NCBI GenBank assembly: GCA_902791085.1
Contig: CADAUN010000021.1
Span: forward strand, 1-12,647
Direction: 5' to 3'
Origin: an uncultured Erysipelotrichaceae bacterium
Lineage (GTDB): Bacteria > Bacillota_I > Bacilli_A > RFN20 > CAG-826
DNA: 12,647 bases
A program made the position numbers and the translations under genes. The stretch's first letter is position 1. Every line of letters starts with the position of its first letter. The notes beneath the pieces are model-generated. The model saw nothing but the letters and a program-made list of their open reading frames with translations. It was not told the DNA's origin and searched no databases. Below, piece after piece: positions 6,252 to 12,647 of the stretch.

Positions 6252-8471
6252 TCAATAATTACTTTCCGTTAAAATCATTAACAACGTTTTTCCGCGTTGG
6301 AATAACGGCTCTCCATAGCTATCATTGCAAAAATGATAACCCGCTTTCATTAAATATTCGCCACTATAAGTTTTGTGATCGAGATGGCATAGATATCGTT
6401 TTTTGGGATCTAAACCCCGTAATTTCCAAGTAAATTGGTAAGAATAGGGCCTGGTACGTTTGCAAAAACAAAGCGCCATCGCTTGGCTTTGGTCTTGAGA
6501 CACAGAAATCATCGAAGAATATAAATCGTTATCGGCTAAATGATATAAAACCCCTTCTTGAATCACGTTGTGATGGTAGGTGCGATAAATCTCGCTGCCT
6601 CGTTTGAGCTCTTCTTTATCGGCATCCTGAAGTTTGGTGGGGTTCATTTCGTATCCATAGGTGCCAAACAAAGCCACATCGACTTTGGTGCGATAAGAAT
6701 CATCTAAAGCGGCAGACACGTGAGAAGAAATCGCGCTTAAAGGATATCCTAAAGAAGTGTCGTATTGAATGGTTGCACGCATGCTGCCGATCGTATCGTC
6801 GCTGCACCAAATCTGCGGGCAAAAATAGAGCGTCCCTAAGTCAAAACGACCACCGCCTGAAGCGCACCCTTCAAAGAAAACCCCTGGGAATTCCTCACGT
6901 AATTGCCCTAAAAGATGAAAATAACCTAACGTTAAACGATGAGTGATTTCTCCTTGTTTTTCAGCAGGATAGAAATTAGAGAAATGTTCTCCCATCGCCC
7001 GATTGTTGTCCCATTTGACATAATCAATGGAATATTCAGACAAAATGGCGTGAATTTGTTTATGGATGGCTTCAATAACGACAGGAGAAGAGAAATCTAA
7101 CCATAGTTGCGAACGGGTAAGACTTGACCAGTCTTTATTCTCTCCCATGCCAAGGACGTATTCGGGATGAGCGCGGAAAAGTTCAGAGTTAGGAGAAACC
7201 ATCTCTGGCTCAAACCAAAGGCCAAAACGCATCCCTAATTGATGGACGTGATCAATCAAACGATGCAAATCGATTTTTTCCTGATTGACAGTCCAATCTC
7301 CTAAGCTAGAGGTGTCGCTATCTCGCTTGCCAAACCAACCATCGTCTAAAACAAAGAGATCAACGCCAAGCTCTTTCGCATGATCCGCATATTCCAAAAG
7401 GGAGTCCGTTGTGAAGTAAAAATAGGCGCCTTCCCAAGAATTAAATAGCAAAGGCCGGCTTTCCGTATGCGGTGCCGTCATTAAGTTTTCGCGAATTAAC
7501 CGATGAAAGGTTTGAGACATGCCATCGATGCCGTTATGGCTATAGACCAAGACGGCTTCAGGGGTATAGAACGACTCATTTTTGCCTAATACCCAAGTGA
7601 AATCTTCATCGGAAATGCCGTAAACGATATGCAAAGAACGATCGGGCTCTGGAGAAAGACGCATTTTCCAGTTTCCAGAATAGACAAGGTTAAATCCAAT
7701 CACCTCTCCATCGGTATAACTATTTTCGTGCTCGCTAAGAAAGCAAAAAGGGTTTTCTTGATGAGAAGAACGGCCATAGTTCGAACCAATTTCTAGAACT
7801 GAATGCGATATTTTTTCAATATGTTCTTTCCGTTCCCGGTTTTGCTCGCCTGAGAAATGATGAAAATAATAATCCGACGTTGGTAAATCGAGTTGCAATG
7901 AAAAAGCACGAAGAAGTTGCACTTTTTTGCCTTTATTCTCCACTTGGAATGATTTCACAATAACGTCTTTGTCGCGATAAATAGAAATGAATTCGTGAAG
8001 ATAAAGATTCGCGGTAACATCGCGAAAGACAAATTCCGCCGTATCCACATGGTCACGATTGTAGAAAGGCTCGTCCCGTTTCCAAGGGGCATCTAAAGAA
8101 GGTAAATCCGGTAAGGGTTTGATGCCGTGATAAATTTTATGACGGACATATTCGAATGCCGTGTAAGTAGAGCCATTCTCATTACGAATCACAATCGGGG
8201 AATCCCGTTTATCCATTTCGCCATGATCGCTATATTCCAAACGACTATGCGGCGAAAAATCGCCTGGATAGGGGGTTAAAAGATTCATCTTTTTGTCTAA
8301 ATAAAGGTTCTCGTTTGCTGTGGTACGAGCCTGAAGCACATCACGGTCATCCTTTAACCGTTCGCCAAAATACAATGTTTCTAGACGATTGAAACCATCG
8401 ATATAAACCACATAAGAAATATGCTCATTAAAGAAATGAAACACATTGTTTTCGCGATCGAAATGAATCAT
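6252..8471 (-). CDS. Alpha-galactosidase, glycoside hydrolase family 36
   Basis: Hydrolyses terminal alpha-1,6-galactose from raffinose-type sugars or other galactosides; a retaining enzyme with no signal peptide, so cytoplasmic. The protein has 739 residues, the normal GH36 length. An N-terminal beta-sandwich domain (about 1-330) is followed by the TIM barrel with LFVLDDGWFG, GLWFEPEMV, DYVKWDNNR and FEGCASGGGRFD. By comparison with characterised GH36 enzymes the nucleophile is the Asp in KWDNN (D488) and the acid/base is the first Asp of WCSDDT (D558). After SSHVSA the enzyme is shorter than I expect, lacking the PNHQ-type loop. ATG at 8471 is chosen because GAGG lies 7 nt upstream; the frame is open to 8525 without a comparable site. 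Its stop nearly touches the glycosyltransferase gene. No sugar transporter adjoins it. The class is secure; the natural substrate is not known. Confidence 0.93.
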   Translation of the reverse strand: MIHFDRENNVFHFFNEHISYVVYIDGFNRLETLYFGERLKDDRDVLQARTTANENLYLDKKMNLLTPYPGDFSPHSRLEYSDHGEMDKRDSPIVIRNENGSTYTAFEYVRHKIYHGIKPLPDLPSLDAPWKRDEPFYNRDHVDTAEFVFRDVTANLYLHEFISIYRDKDVIVKSFQVENKGKKVQLLRAFSLQLDLPTSDYYFHHFSGEQNRERKEHIEKISHSVLEIGSNYGRSSHQENPFCFLSEHENSYTDGEVIGFNLVYSGNWKMRLSPEPDRSLHIVYGISDEDFTWVLGKNESFYTPEAVLVYSHNGIDGMSQTFHRLIRENLMTAPHTESRPLLFNSWEGAYFYFTTDSLLEYADHAKELGVDLFVLDDGWFGKRDSDTSSLGDWTVNQEKIDLHRLIDHVHQLGMRFGLWFEPEMVSPNSELFRAHPEYVLGMGENKDWSSLTRSQLWLDFSSPVVIEAIHKQIHAILSEYSIDYVKWDNNRAMGEHFSNFYPAEKQGEITHRLTLGYFHLLGQLREEFPGVFFEGCASGGGRFDLGTLYFCPQIWCSDDTIGSMRATIQYDTSLGYPLSAISSHVSAALDDSYRTKVDVALFGTYGYEMNPTKLQDADKEELKRGSEIYRTYHHNVIQEGVLYHLADNDLYSSMISVSQDQSQAMALCFCKRTRPYSYQFTWKLRGLDPKKRYLCHLDHKTYSGEYLMKAGYHFCNDSYGEPLFQRGKTLLMILTESNY

Positions 8472-8483
8472 AAGAATACCTCG

Positions 8484-8502
8484 AGAAAAGTTTACGTTTT
8501 CT
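8484..8502 (-). promoter_or_regulatory. Inverted repeat just upstream of the alpha-galactosidase
   Basis: Six-bp arms AGAAAA and TTTTCT surround CGTAAAC on the minus strand, directly upstream of the ribosome site. The core resembles a cre site (AAACGTAAAC) but misses three outer positions. It may be an operator for carbon control of the gene; this is a weak, inferred call. Confidence 0.3.
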
Positions 8503-8562
8503 AAGACGGGAAAACAAGGCGACAACCAATATAAAATCGGGATAATTGCTTTCTTTTTTTTC

Positions 8563-9633
8563 TTAAGAATTCAAGAACATCCGAATGGTGTTGAAAAGCG
8601 TAGCGTCAAGTTCGCTAGAACGAGCCAAATCGATGGAAGCACGAAAAGCAGCCTGTTCTACCTTGTTACCCCCGTCTGGATGTTCTTTGCAATAGATTTG
8701 ATAGGCTGGCTCTACGACTTCTTTCACGTATTGTCGCGAAGCATCGCTCCGCCAAACGCCACGATGGTCAGCACGAGGGCTAAAATAGGTTTTGAAATCA
8801 GGGTTCGTAATTTCATCTTTGTGGCCATAAACGGATAAAGCATTTGGAGGGACCGTAACGTCTTCTCCCCCTTGGACGCACAAAACTTTGGCGGTGGAAG
8901 AAGAAAGAACTAAAGACGCGGAAAGCCTTCCCCCACCAGGCGAAGTCATAGCCATATACCAATCAAACATGGGGCTTCCAAAGGCTGCCAAAGCAGGGTT
9001 CGTATAACGCTCCATTTCGTATTTCATTAAAGAAAGAGGCATATCAAATGCAGAAAAGGCAATGGCATAGTCTGCTTTTACGCCGAACGAAAGCGAAGCC
9101 AATATGCCATAAGCACCCCAACTATGGCCCGTTAAAATCAGAGGCAAAGAGGATAACGATTCTTGCTTTTGCACATAGCGATAAGCGGATAACACATCAT
9201 AAGAACTTTGCCACAATCCTTTTGACTCCGTCCCTTCAGAAGCACCGGATGCCGTTAAATCAATAGCAAAAACATGATATCCCTCTTCCAAAAACCAAGC
9301 TTGATATTCGGCATCATCGCCATCGGATTGCGAAAATAATCCATGCGCGGATATCACTAAACCTTTAGGAGAAGAAGCGCGATAAAAATGTCCTACCAAC
9401 TGATGGTCGCCCGAAGGAAAAGAAATATCTTCTCGGACCGACAAAGAAGGAATGTCTGCTCGTTGTTGATAAAAAGAGGGAAAGTCATCTAAATCTTGCA
9501 AAGAAGAAGCCCGTTTTCCAAAAATCGCATGGCATACCCCTGCCGATGCGATAAGCCCTCCTGCTACATAAATCACAGCTATCCCTGCCATCAGGGAAGT
9601 CATTACAAGGAACCAACGTTTTCGTTTTTTCAT
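8563..9633 (-). CDS. Membrane-anchored alpha/beta hydrolase (S33-like)
   Basis: A 356-residue serine hydrolase of unknown substrate. The N-terminus MKKRKRW is strongly basic and is followed by a hydrophobic segment (about 8-33), which fits a signal anchor with the catalytic domain outside the cell; no convincing signal-peptidase or lipobox site is seen. The catalytic domain has an oxyanion stretch VISAHGL (about 93-99), the nucleophile elbow LTGHSWGAYG (S171), a likely acid in QGGEDVTVPP (D258) and a likely base in RADHRGVW (H290). Spacing and order match the serine aminopeptidase S33-like alpha/beta hydrolase group, which includes esterases, acyltransferases and peptidases. The start is the only ATG before the basic cluster; its ribosome site (AAAGAAG abutting the ATG) is weak. 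It is the first gene of the leftward block and lies 91 nt from the galactosidase gene with no terminator between. No specific function can be assigned. Confidence 0.85.
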   Translation of the reverse strand: MKKRKRWFLVMTSLMAGIAVIYVAGGLIASAGVCHAIFGKRASSLQDLDDFPSFYQQRADIPSLSVREDISFPSGDHQLVGHFYRASSPKGLVISAHGLFSQSDGDDAEYQAWFLEEGYHVFAIDLTASGASEGTESKGLWQSSYDVLSAYRYVQKQESLSSLPLILTGHSWGAYGILASLSFGVKADYAIAFSAFDMPLSLMKYEMERYTNPALAAFGSPMFDWYMAMTSPGGGRLSASLVLSSSTAKVLCVQGGEDVTVPPNALSVYGHKDEITNPDFKTYFSPRADHRGVWRSDASRQYVKEVVEPAYQIYCKEHPDGGNKVEQAAFRASIDLARSSELDATLFNTIRMFLNS

Positions 9634-9677
9634 CTTCTTTATTATTTTACAAAAGATTTGCTCCTAAGATCGCTAAC

Positions 9678-9706
9678 ATTATGACCTTTTTCCAGGGTTT
9701 CATGAA
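9678..9706 (-). promoter_or_regulatory. Candidate promoter for the leftward hydrolase operon
   Basis: On the minus strand, TTCATG (9701-9706) and CATAAT (9678-9683) are separated by 17 nt. The -10 matches five of six consensus bases, the -35 only three. Transcription would start near 9671, giving a leader of about 38 nt. Confidence 0.4.
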
Positions 9707-9791
9707 TGTAAAATCTAAAATCATTTAGTTAAAAACCATCTTTCTCTTCTTTGCTAGAAGTAAAAAAGCCCAGATCTATTGCATTTCTCTT

Positions 9792-9819
9792 TTTACGTTT
9801 TCTTTACAAAAGTTTTTCT
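9792..9819 (+). promoter_or_regulatory. Candidate Pho box upstream of phoU
   Basis: Three T-rich hexamers, TTTACG, TTTACA and TTTTCT, occur at 9792, 9803 and 9814, each 11 nt apart with 5-nt spacers. Gram-positive PhoP binds direct repeats of TT(A/T/C)ACA with about this period. The first two copies are good, the third poor. If real, it would let the downstream two-component system control its own operon. Confidence 0.4.
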
Positions 9820-9837
9820 TAGGCATGGTCGAAGAAA

Positions 9838-9846
9838 TGCTAAATT
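9838..9846 (+). promoter_or_regulatory. Candidate extended -10 promoter element for phoU
   Basis: TGCTAAATT has the TGn extension and a 4-of-6 match to TATAAT. No good -35 sits 17 nt upstream, as expected if a regulator bound at 9792-9819 helps RNA polymerase. Transcription would begin near 9853. Confidence 0.35.
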
Positions 9847-9901
9847 TTCGTCAAGATGATGATGGTTTATTGGCAGGTTGGCCTTTAGGAAAGGAAACGT
9901 T

Positions 9902-10549
9902 ATGGAAAGTCACTTCGAAAAACAAATCGCCTTGCTAGAACAAGACCTGACCAAAATGGGTTATGCAGTGCAAGAAGCCATCGAAAAAGCCGTGCAAGCA
10001 TTGGTTAAACGCGATAAATCCTTGGCGAAAGAAATCGTAGATGGCGACCGGCAAATTGATGCCTATGACAAGCAAATTGAAGACAATGCTTTTCGGATTT
10101 TGTTACTTGATCAACCGATGGGCTCCGATTTCTTACGTGTCTCTAGTGCCCTAAAAATGATTACCGATCTCGAAAGAATCGGCGATTATGCCGTCGATAT
10201 TGCCGAAGAAATCATTTCTTATCCTGACGAGCCTTATATCAAAGAACTTATTGATTTGCCTGAAATGGGCGCTTGTGTGATTGCCATGGTGAAAAAAGCG
10301 GTCAAAGACTTTGTCAATCAAGATGTCGCTTCTGCTCGCACGTTAGCGAAGGACGACGACAAAGTCGATTTTCTATTCGCCAAGATTAAAAAAGATCTGC
10401 TGATCCTCATTCGCGAAAAAGACGAGAATGCCGAACAAGGAATCGTTTTGATGATGATTGCGAAATATTTTGAACGCATCGGCGACCATGCGGTGAACAT
10501 CGGCGAATGGGTTGACTATACGAACACCGGTTCGCATCAAGTATCTTAA
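9902..10549 (+). CDS. phoU: Phosphate signalling protein PhoU
   Basis: A cytoplasmic adaptor that, by family knowledge, links the Pst phosphate transporter to the PhoR kinase and keeps the Pho response low when phosphate is plentiful. The protein has 215 residues, the usual length, and consists of two three-helix-bundle repeats. Each repeat carries a conserved metal-binding helix: MITDLERIGDYAVDIAEEI (about 88-106) and YFERIGDHAVNIGEWV (about 190-205). The start at 9902 (MESHFEKQ) follows AAAGGA by 6 nt; the frame is open further upstream only through a TTG codon. It is the first gene of a phoU-regulator-kinase operon, 20 nt ahead of the response regulator. The usual pst transporter genes are not within the window, although they could lie beyond the kinase. 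Confidence 0.95.
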   Translation: MESHFEKQIALLEQDLTKMGYAVQEAIEKAVQALVKRDKSLAKEIVDGDRQIDAYDKQIEDNAFRILLLDQPMGSDFLRVSSALKMITDLERIGDYAVDIAEEIISYPDEPYIKELIDLPEMGACVIAMVKKAVKDFVNQDVASARTLAKDDDKVDFLFAKIKKDLLILIREKDENAEQGIVLMMIAKYFERIGDHAVNIGEWVDYTNTGSHQVS

Positions 10550-10569
10550 AAGAGAGGAAACGCTTTATA

Positions 10570-11259
10570 ATGGAAAATATGAATGATATCCCATTAATTT
10601 ATGCCGTTGACGATGAAGAAAGTATCCGTAGCCTTTACGAAGCTGCCGTTCCTGTGGGTGGGTATCGAGTCAAAACATTTCGCTCCGGAAATGAAATGAA
10701 AGCCCAACTAGAACAAGAATTGCCCGATTTGATTTTGTTGGATTTAATGTTACAAGGCGAAGACGGATTAGAAGATTTGCAAGCTTTGAAATCTGATCGT
10801 CGTTATGCACAAATTCCCGTGATCATCGTATCCGCCAAAGGCGAAGAAATGGATAAGGTCAATGGGTTAAACAAAGGGGCAGGCGATTATCTGGCAAAGC
10901 CTTTCGGGGTCATGGAATTAATCGCGCGGATCAAAGCCAATTTGCGGAAAAATGCTTTTTATCATGCTACCCCCATCGTAGAATATGCCGACGTCAGGGT
11001 TGATGCTGACAAACGGGCAGCCTTCGTCGGAGGAAAGCCTTTGAACTTAACCAAAAAAGAATTTGAATTATTGGCCTATTTAACCACAAATGCGACCAAA
11101 GCCAAAAGCAAAGACGAGATTTTAAAAGATCTTTGGCAAATGGAAGACGGCATTGAAACCCGTACCCTTGATATGCATGTTTCCAATTTACGGAAAAAGA
11201 TGGGGAATTCAGAGGCCAAAATCGTCACCATCCGTGGCGTTGGATATTCTTTGCGATGA
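10570..11259 (+). CDS. OmpR-family response regulator (PhoB/PhoP type)
   Basis: A 229-residue DNA-binding regulator of a two-component system. The receiver domain (about 8-123) shows the acidic pair in YAVDDEE (D14, D15), the phosphorylation site in LILLDLMLQGEDG (D58), the switch Ser in IIVSAK (S88) and the conserved Lys in YLAKPFG (K110). The winged-helix output domain (about 130-229) includes LTKKEFELLAYL, DMHVSNLRKKMG and IRGVGYSLR, typical of the OmpR/PhoB class. AGAGG lies about 12 nt before the ATG, a slightly long spacing, and a second ATG follows at codon 4. The stop overlaps the kinase start (ATGA), the usual coupling of regulator and sensor. Placement directly after phoU makes phosphate control the best guess; the domain alone cannot separate PhoB/PhoP from other OmpR-class regulators. 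Confidence 0.93.
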   Translation: MENMNDIPLIYAVDDEESIRSLYEAAVPVGGYRVKTFRSGNEMKAQLEQELPDLILLDLMLQGEDGLEDLQALKSDRRYAQIPVIIVSAKGEEMDKVNGLNKGAGDYLAKPFGVMELIARIKANLRKNAFYHATPIVEYADVRVDADKRAAFVGGKPLNLTKKEFELLAYLTTNATKAKSKDEILKDLWQMEDGIETRTLDMHVSNLRKKMGNSEAKIVTIRGVGYSLR

Positions 11260-12647
11260 AAAAGAAACTCGTTTTGTCTCAAAGTCTTGTTCTTACTTTT
11301 GCCCTGGGGCTCGTATTTGCCCTAGGGATTTTTTTCACGCGACAAAGCATTTTAGAAGAGGCATCAAGCAACACCATTGCCTTAACGAATGCCTACGAGC
11401 AATCTTATCGCGATGGCAAGACAGATTACCGCATGGGCGATGATTTGCGTTTAACCATCATTGCAAGCGATGGCTCAGTGATTTATGACAGTCAAGAAAA
11501 CGCCCACAACATGGAGAATCACTTAAATCGCCCTGAAATTCAATTGGCGTTGCAAGGCAATCGTAACGAAACGGTCACTAGATCTTCCTCTACCTTAGGC
11601 GTTGATATGCTTTATTATGCCACCAAGGTCTCTTCTAACGCTGATCCTGCTGGTTATCGTTTCTTACGTGTTTCTTTACGGCTATCTGCGGTTAACCGTT
11701 ATTTGGTGAGCTATCTCCCCTGGATGACCTTGATTAGTTTTCTAGCCATTGCCTTATCGATTTTGTTCTCGATCTATTTTTCCTCCAAAGCGTTAGCGCC
11801 TTTACGGCAATTAAAAACACAAATGTCGGATATTTTATCCGGCAATTATCTACCTCATCCTCTTTCTTCTCATGATCCAGAAATGGAGCCTTTGCTTGTG
11901 GATTTAGGCCATCTCGCAAGCCAATTAGACCAAAGCTTAAAAGCCCAAGAGAAGGAAAAAGAAAAGCTCAAAATCGTAATTGACAACGTGCAAGACGGAA
12001 TTGTGGCTTTAGACAATGAGAAGAAAATCTTGTGGTTTAACCCCGTGGCCCAAGAAATCTTAGAAATCTCTCCTCATGTCATCGGGATGGATCGCATTGC
12101 TTTAACGAGTGACCCCGATATCCAAAAAGGGCTTCATTCCACAGAAACTTCATCGCATTTTGTTTCGAAAATCCGCGGCCGTAGTTATCTCTGTTCCGTC
12201 CAAAATCGAAGCGACAACACTTTGCTTGTATTAACCGATATCACTTGGGAAAAAGAAAGCGAAGAACGGCGCAAAGAATTCTTTGACGGTGCTTCTCATG
12301 AATTAAAAACCCCTTTAACGTCAATCAAAGGGTTTAATGAATTAATCGCTTTGCAATCCAAAGACCCAGTGGTAGAACGTTACAGCCAATTAATCGGTAA
12401 AGAAACCGATCGCATGATTTCTTTGGTGCAAGATATGTTGTCCTTAAGCGAATTGGAACGACGTGAAACCAAAACTGCGCTCCCGCTCCCCTTTCGTCCA
12501 ATCGCTGAAGAAGTTTACGAAGAATTGGCTCCTTTAGCTAAGAAACGCGGCATTCAAATCTCGATCCAAGGAGACGCCTCTCTTCCGATAGAACGAGAAG
12601 ACGGGCATTCCTTATTAAAAAACCTTTGGGAAAACGCCATCCGTTAT
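11256..12647 (+). CDS. Sensor histidine kinase, PhoR-like (3' end cut by window edge)
   Basis: 464 residues are visible without a stop. A first membrane helix (about 5-27) is followed by an extracytoplasmic domain of about 120 residues that includes IIASDGSVIYDS and MENHLNRPEI, patterns seen in Gram-positive PhoR/WalK-type sensors. A second membrane helix (about 151-175) follows, then a HAMP-like linker, a PAS domain (about 240-340, starting near VIDNVQDGIVALD), and the dimerisation domain with the phosphorylated His in FDGASHELKTPLTSIKG (H348). The sequence ends within the N box of the ATPase domain (N456, N460), so the G boxes and C-terminus lie outside. The ATG overlaps the response-regulator stop in ATGA, so the two are translationally coupled. 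With phoU upstream it most likely senses phosphate status with that regulator; the direct signal is not evident. Confidence 0.93.
   Translation, partial: MKKKLVLSQSLVLTFALGLVFALGIFFTRQSILEEASSNTIALTNAYEQSYRDGKTDYRMGDDLRLTIIASDGSVIYDSQENAHNMENHLNRPEIQLALQGNRNETVTRSSSTLGVDMLYYATKVSSNADPAGYRFLRVSLRLSAVNRYLVSYLPWMTLISFLAIALSILFSIYFSSKALAPLRQLKTQMSDILSGNYLPHPLSSHDPEMEPLLVDLGHLASQLDQSLKAQEKEKEKLKIVIDNVQDGIVALDNEKKILWFNPVAQEILEISPHVIGMDRIALTSDPDIQKGLHSTETSSHFVSKIRGRSYLCSVQNRSDNTLLVLTDITWEKESEERRKEFFDGASHELKTPLTSIKGFNELIALQSKDPVVERYSQLIGKETDRMISLVQDMLSLSELERRETKTALPLPFRPIAEEVYEELAPLAKKRGIQISIQGDASLPIEREDGHSLLKNLWENAIRY

Larger units (their letters stand above)
9634..9901. other. Divergent intergenic region between the hydrolase and phoU
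   Basis: This 268-nt A/T-rich stretch holds no credible coding sequence. It carries a candidate leftward promoter for the hydrolase (9678-9706), a perfect tandem 7-bp repeat TAAAATC (9709-9722), a candidate Pho box (9792-9819) and a candidate extended -10 box for phoU (9838-9846). It is the only place in the window where transcription diverges. Confidence 0.7.

Noticed and set aside
9535..9633. Lipoprotein signal in the hydrolase N-terminus
   Set aside because: The Cys after SAGV is preceded by residues that do not fit a lipobox, so a membrane anchor is the simpler reading.
9709..9722. Tandem TAAAATC repeat and a minus-strand TTTACA as a second Pho box
   Set aside because: Only two 7-bp copies in A/T-rich DNA, and the hexamers on the minus strand lack the 11-nt period.
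9746..9760. Small hairpin CTTCT/AGAAG in the divergent region
   Set aside because: Only 5 bp and not followed by a T-run on either strand, so it is not a terminator.

Overview
The window looks like part of a chromosome from a fermentative, low-to-moderate-GC Bacillota bacterium, probably a gut or anaerobic member of Bacilli/Erysipelotrichia. The evidence is strong purine-rich Shine-Dalgarno sites, a textbook CcpA-type cre site, a full-length AdhE, an EpsC/CysE-type serine acetyltransferase and a PhoR of the Gram-positive type. The genus cannot be named from the sequence alone. The standard code is used: TGA ends several genes and no reading frame needs it as tryptophan. I see no mobile elements, CRISPR arrays, tRNAs or rRNAs.

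Layout. Everything from 1 to 9633 is read on the minus strand and everything from 9902 to the right edge on the plus strand, so positions 9634-9901 form the only divergent promoter region. Reading leftward from it there are three blocks. (1) A membrane-anchored alpha/beta hydrolase, a GH36 alpha-galactosidase, a family 2 glycosyltransferase with two C-terminal membrane helices, and the RuvX/YqgF nuclease; they are closely packed and end at a clear intrinsic terminator (4783-4811). (2) adhE alone, with its own promoter, an upstream cre site, a palindrome at the predicted transcription start, and its own terminator (2001-2033). (3) cysK-cysE, overlapping by 8 nt, followed by the start of a cytidylate-kinase-like gene that leaves the window at position 1. 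Reading rightward, phoU, a PhoB/PhoP-type response regulator and a PhoR-type histidine kinase form a tight operon; the kinase runs off the right edge inside its ATPase domain.

How the genes work together. cysE and cysK make cysteine from serine through O-acetylserine. adhE regenerates NAD+ by reducing acetyl-CoA to ethanol, and the cre site suggests control by carbon supply. phoU and the two-component system sense phosphate, and a candidate Pho box lies upstream. The hydrolase/galactosidase/glycosyltransferase block suggests handling of galactosides or envelope glycoconjugates, but no transporter lies next to it, so the link is only inferred.

Overall this is mostly an ordinary housekeeping and metabolic region. 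I found no convincing undescribed defence or mobile system. The points most worth a second look are regulatory (adhE, phoU and galA upstream regions) and two protein details: a shortened conserved loop in the GH36 enzyme and an atypical C-terminus on the serine acetyltransferase.
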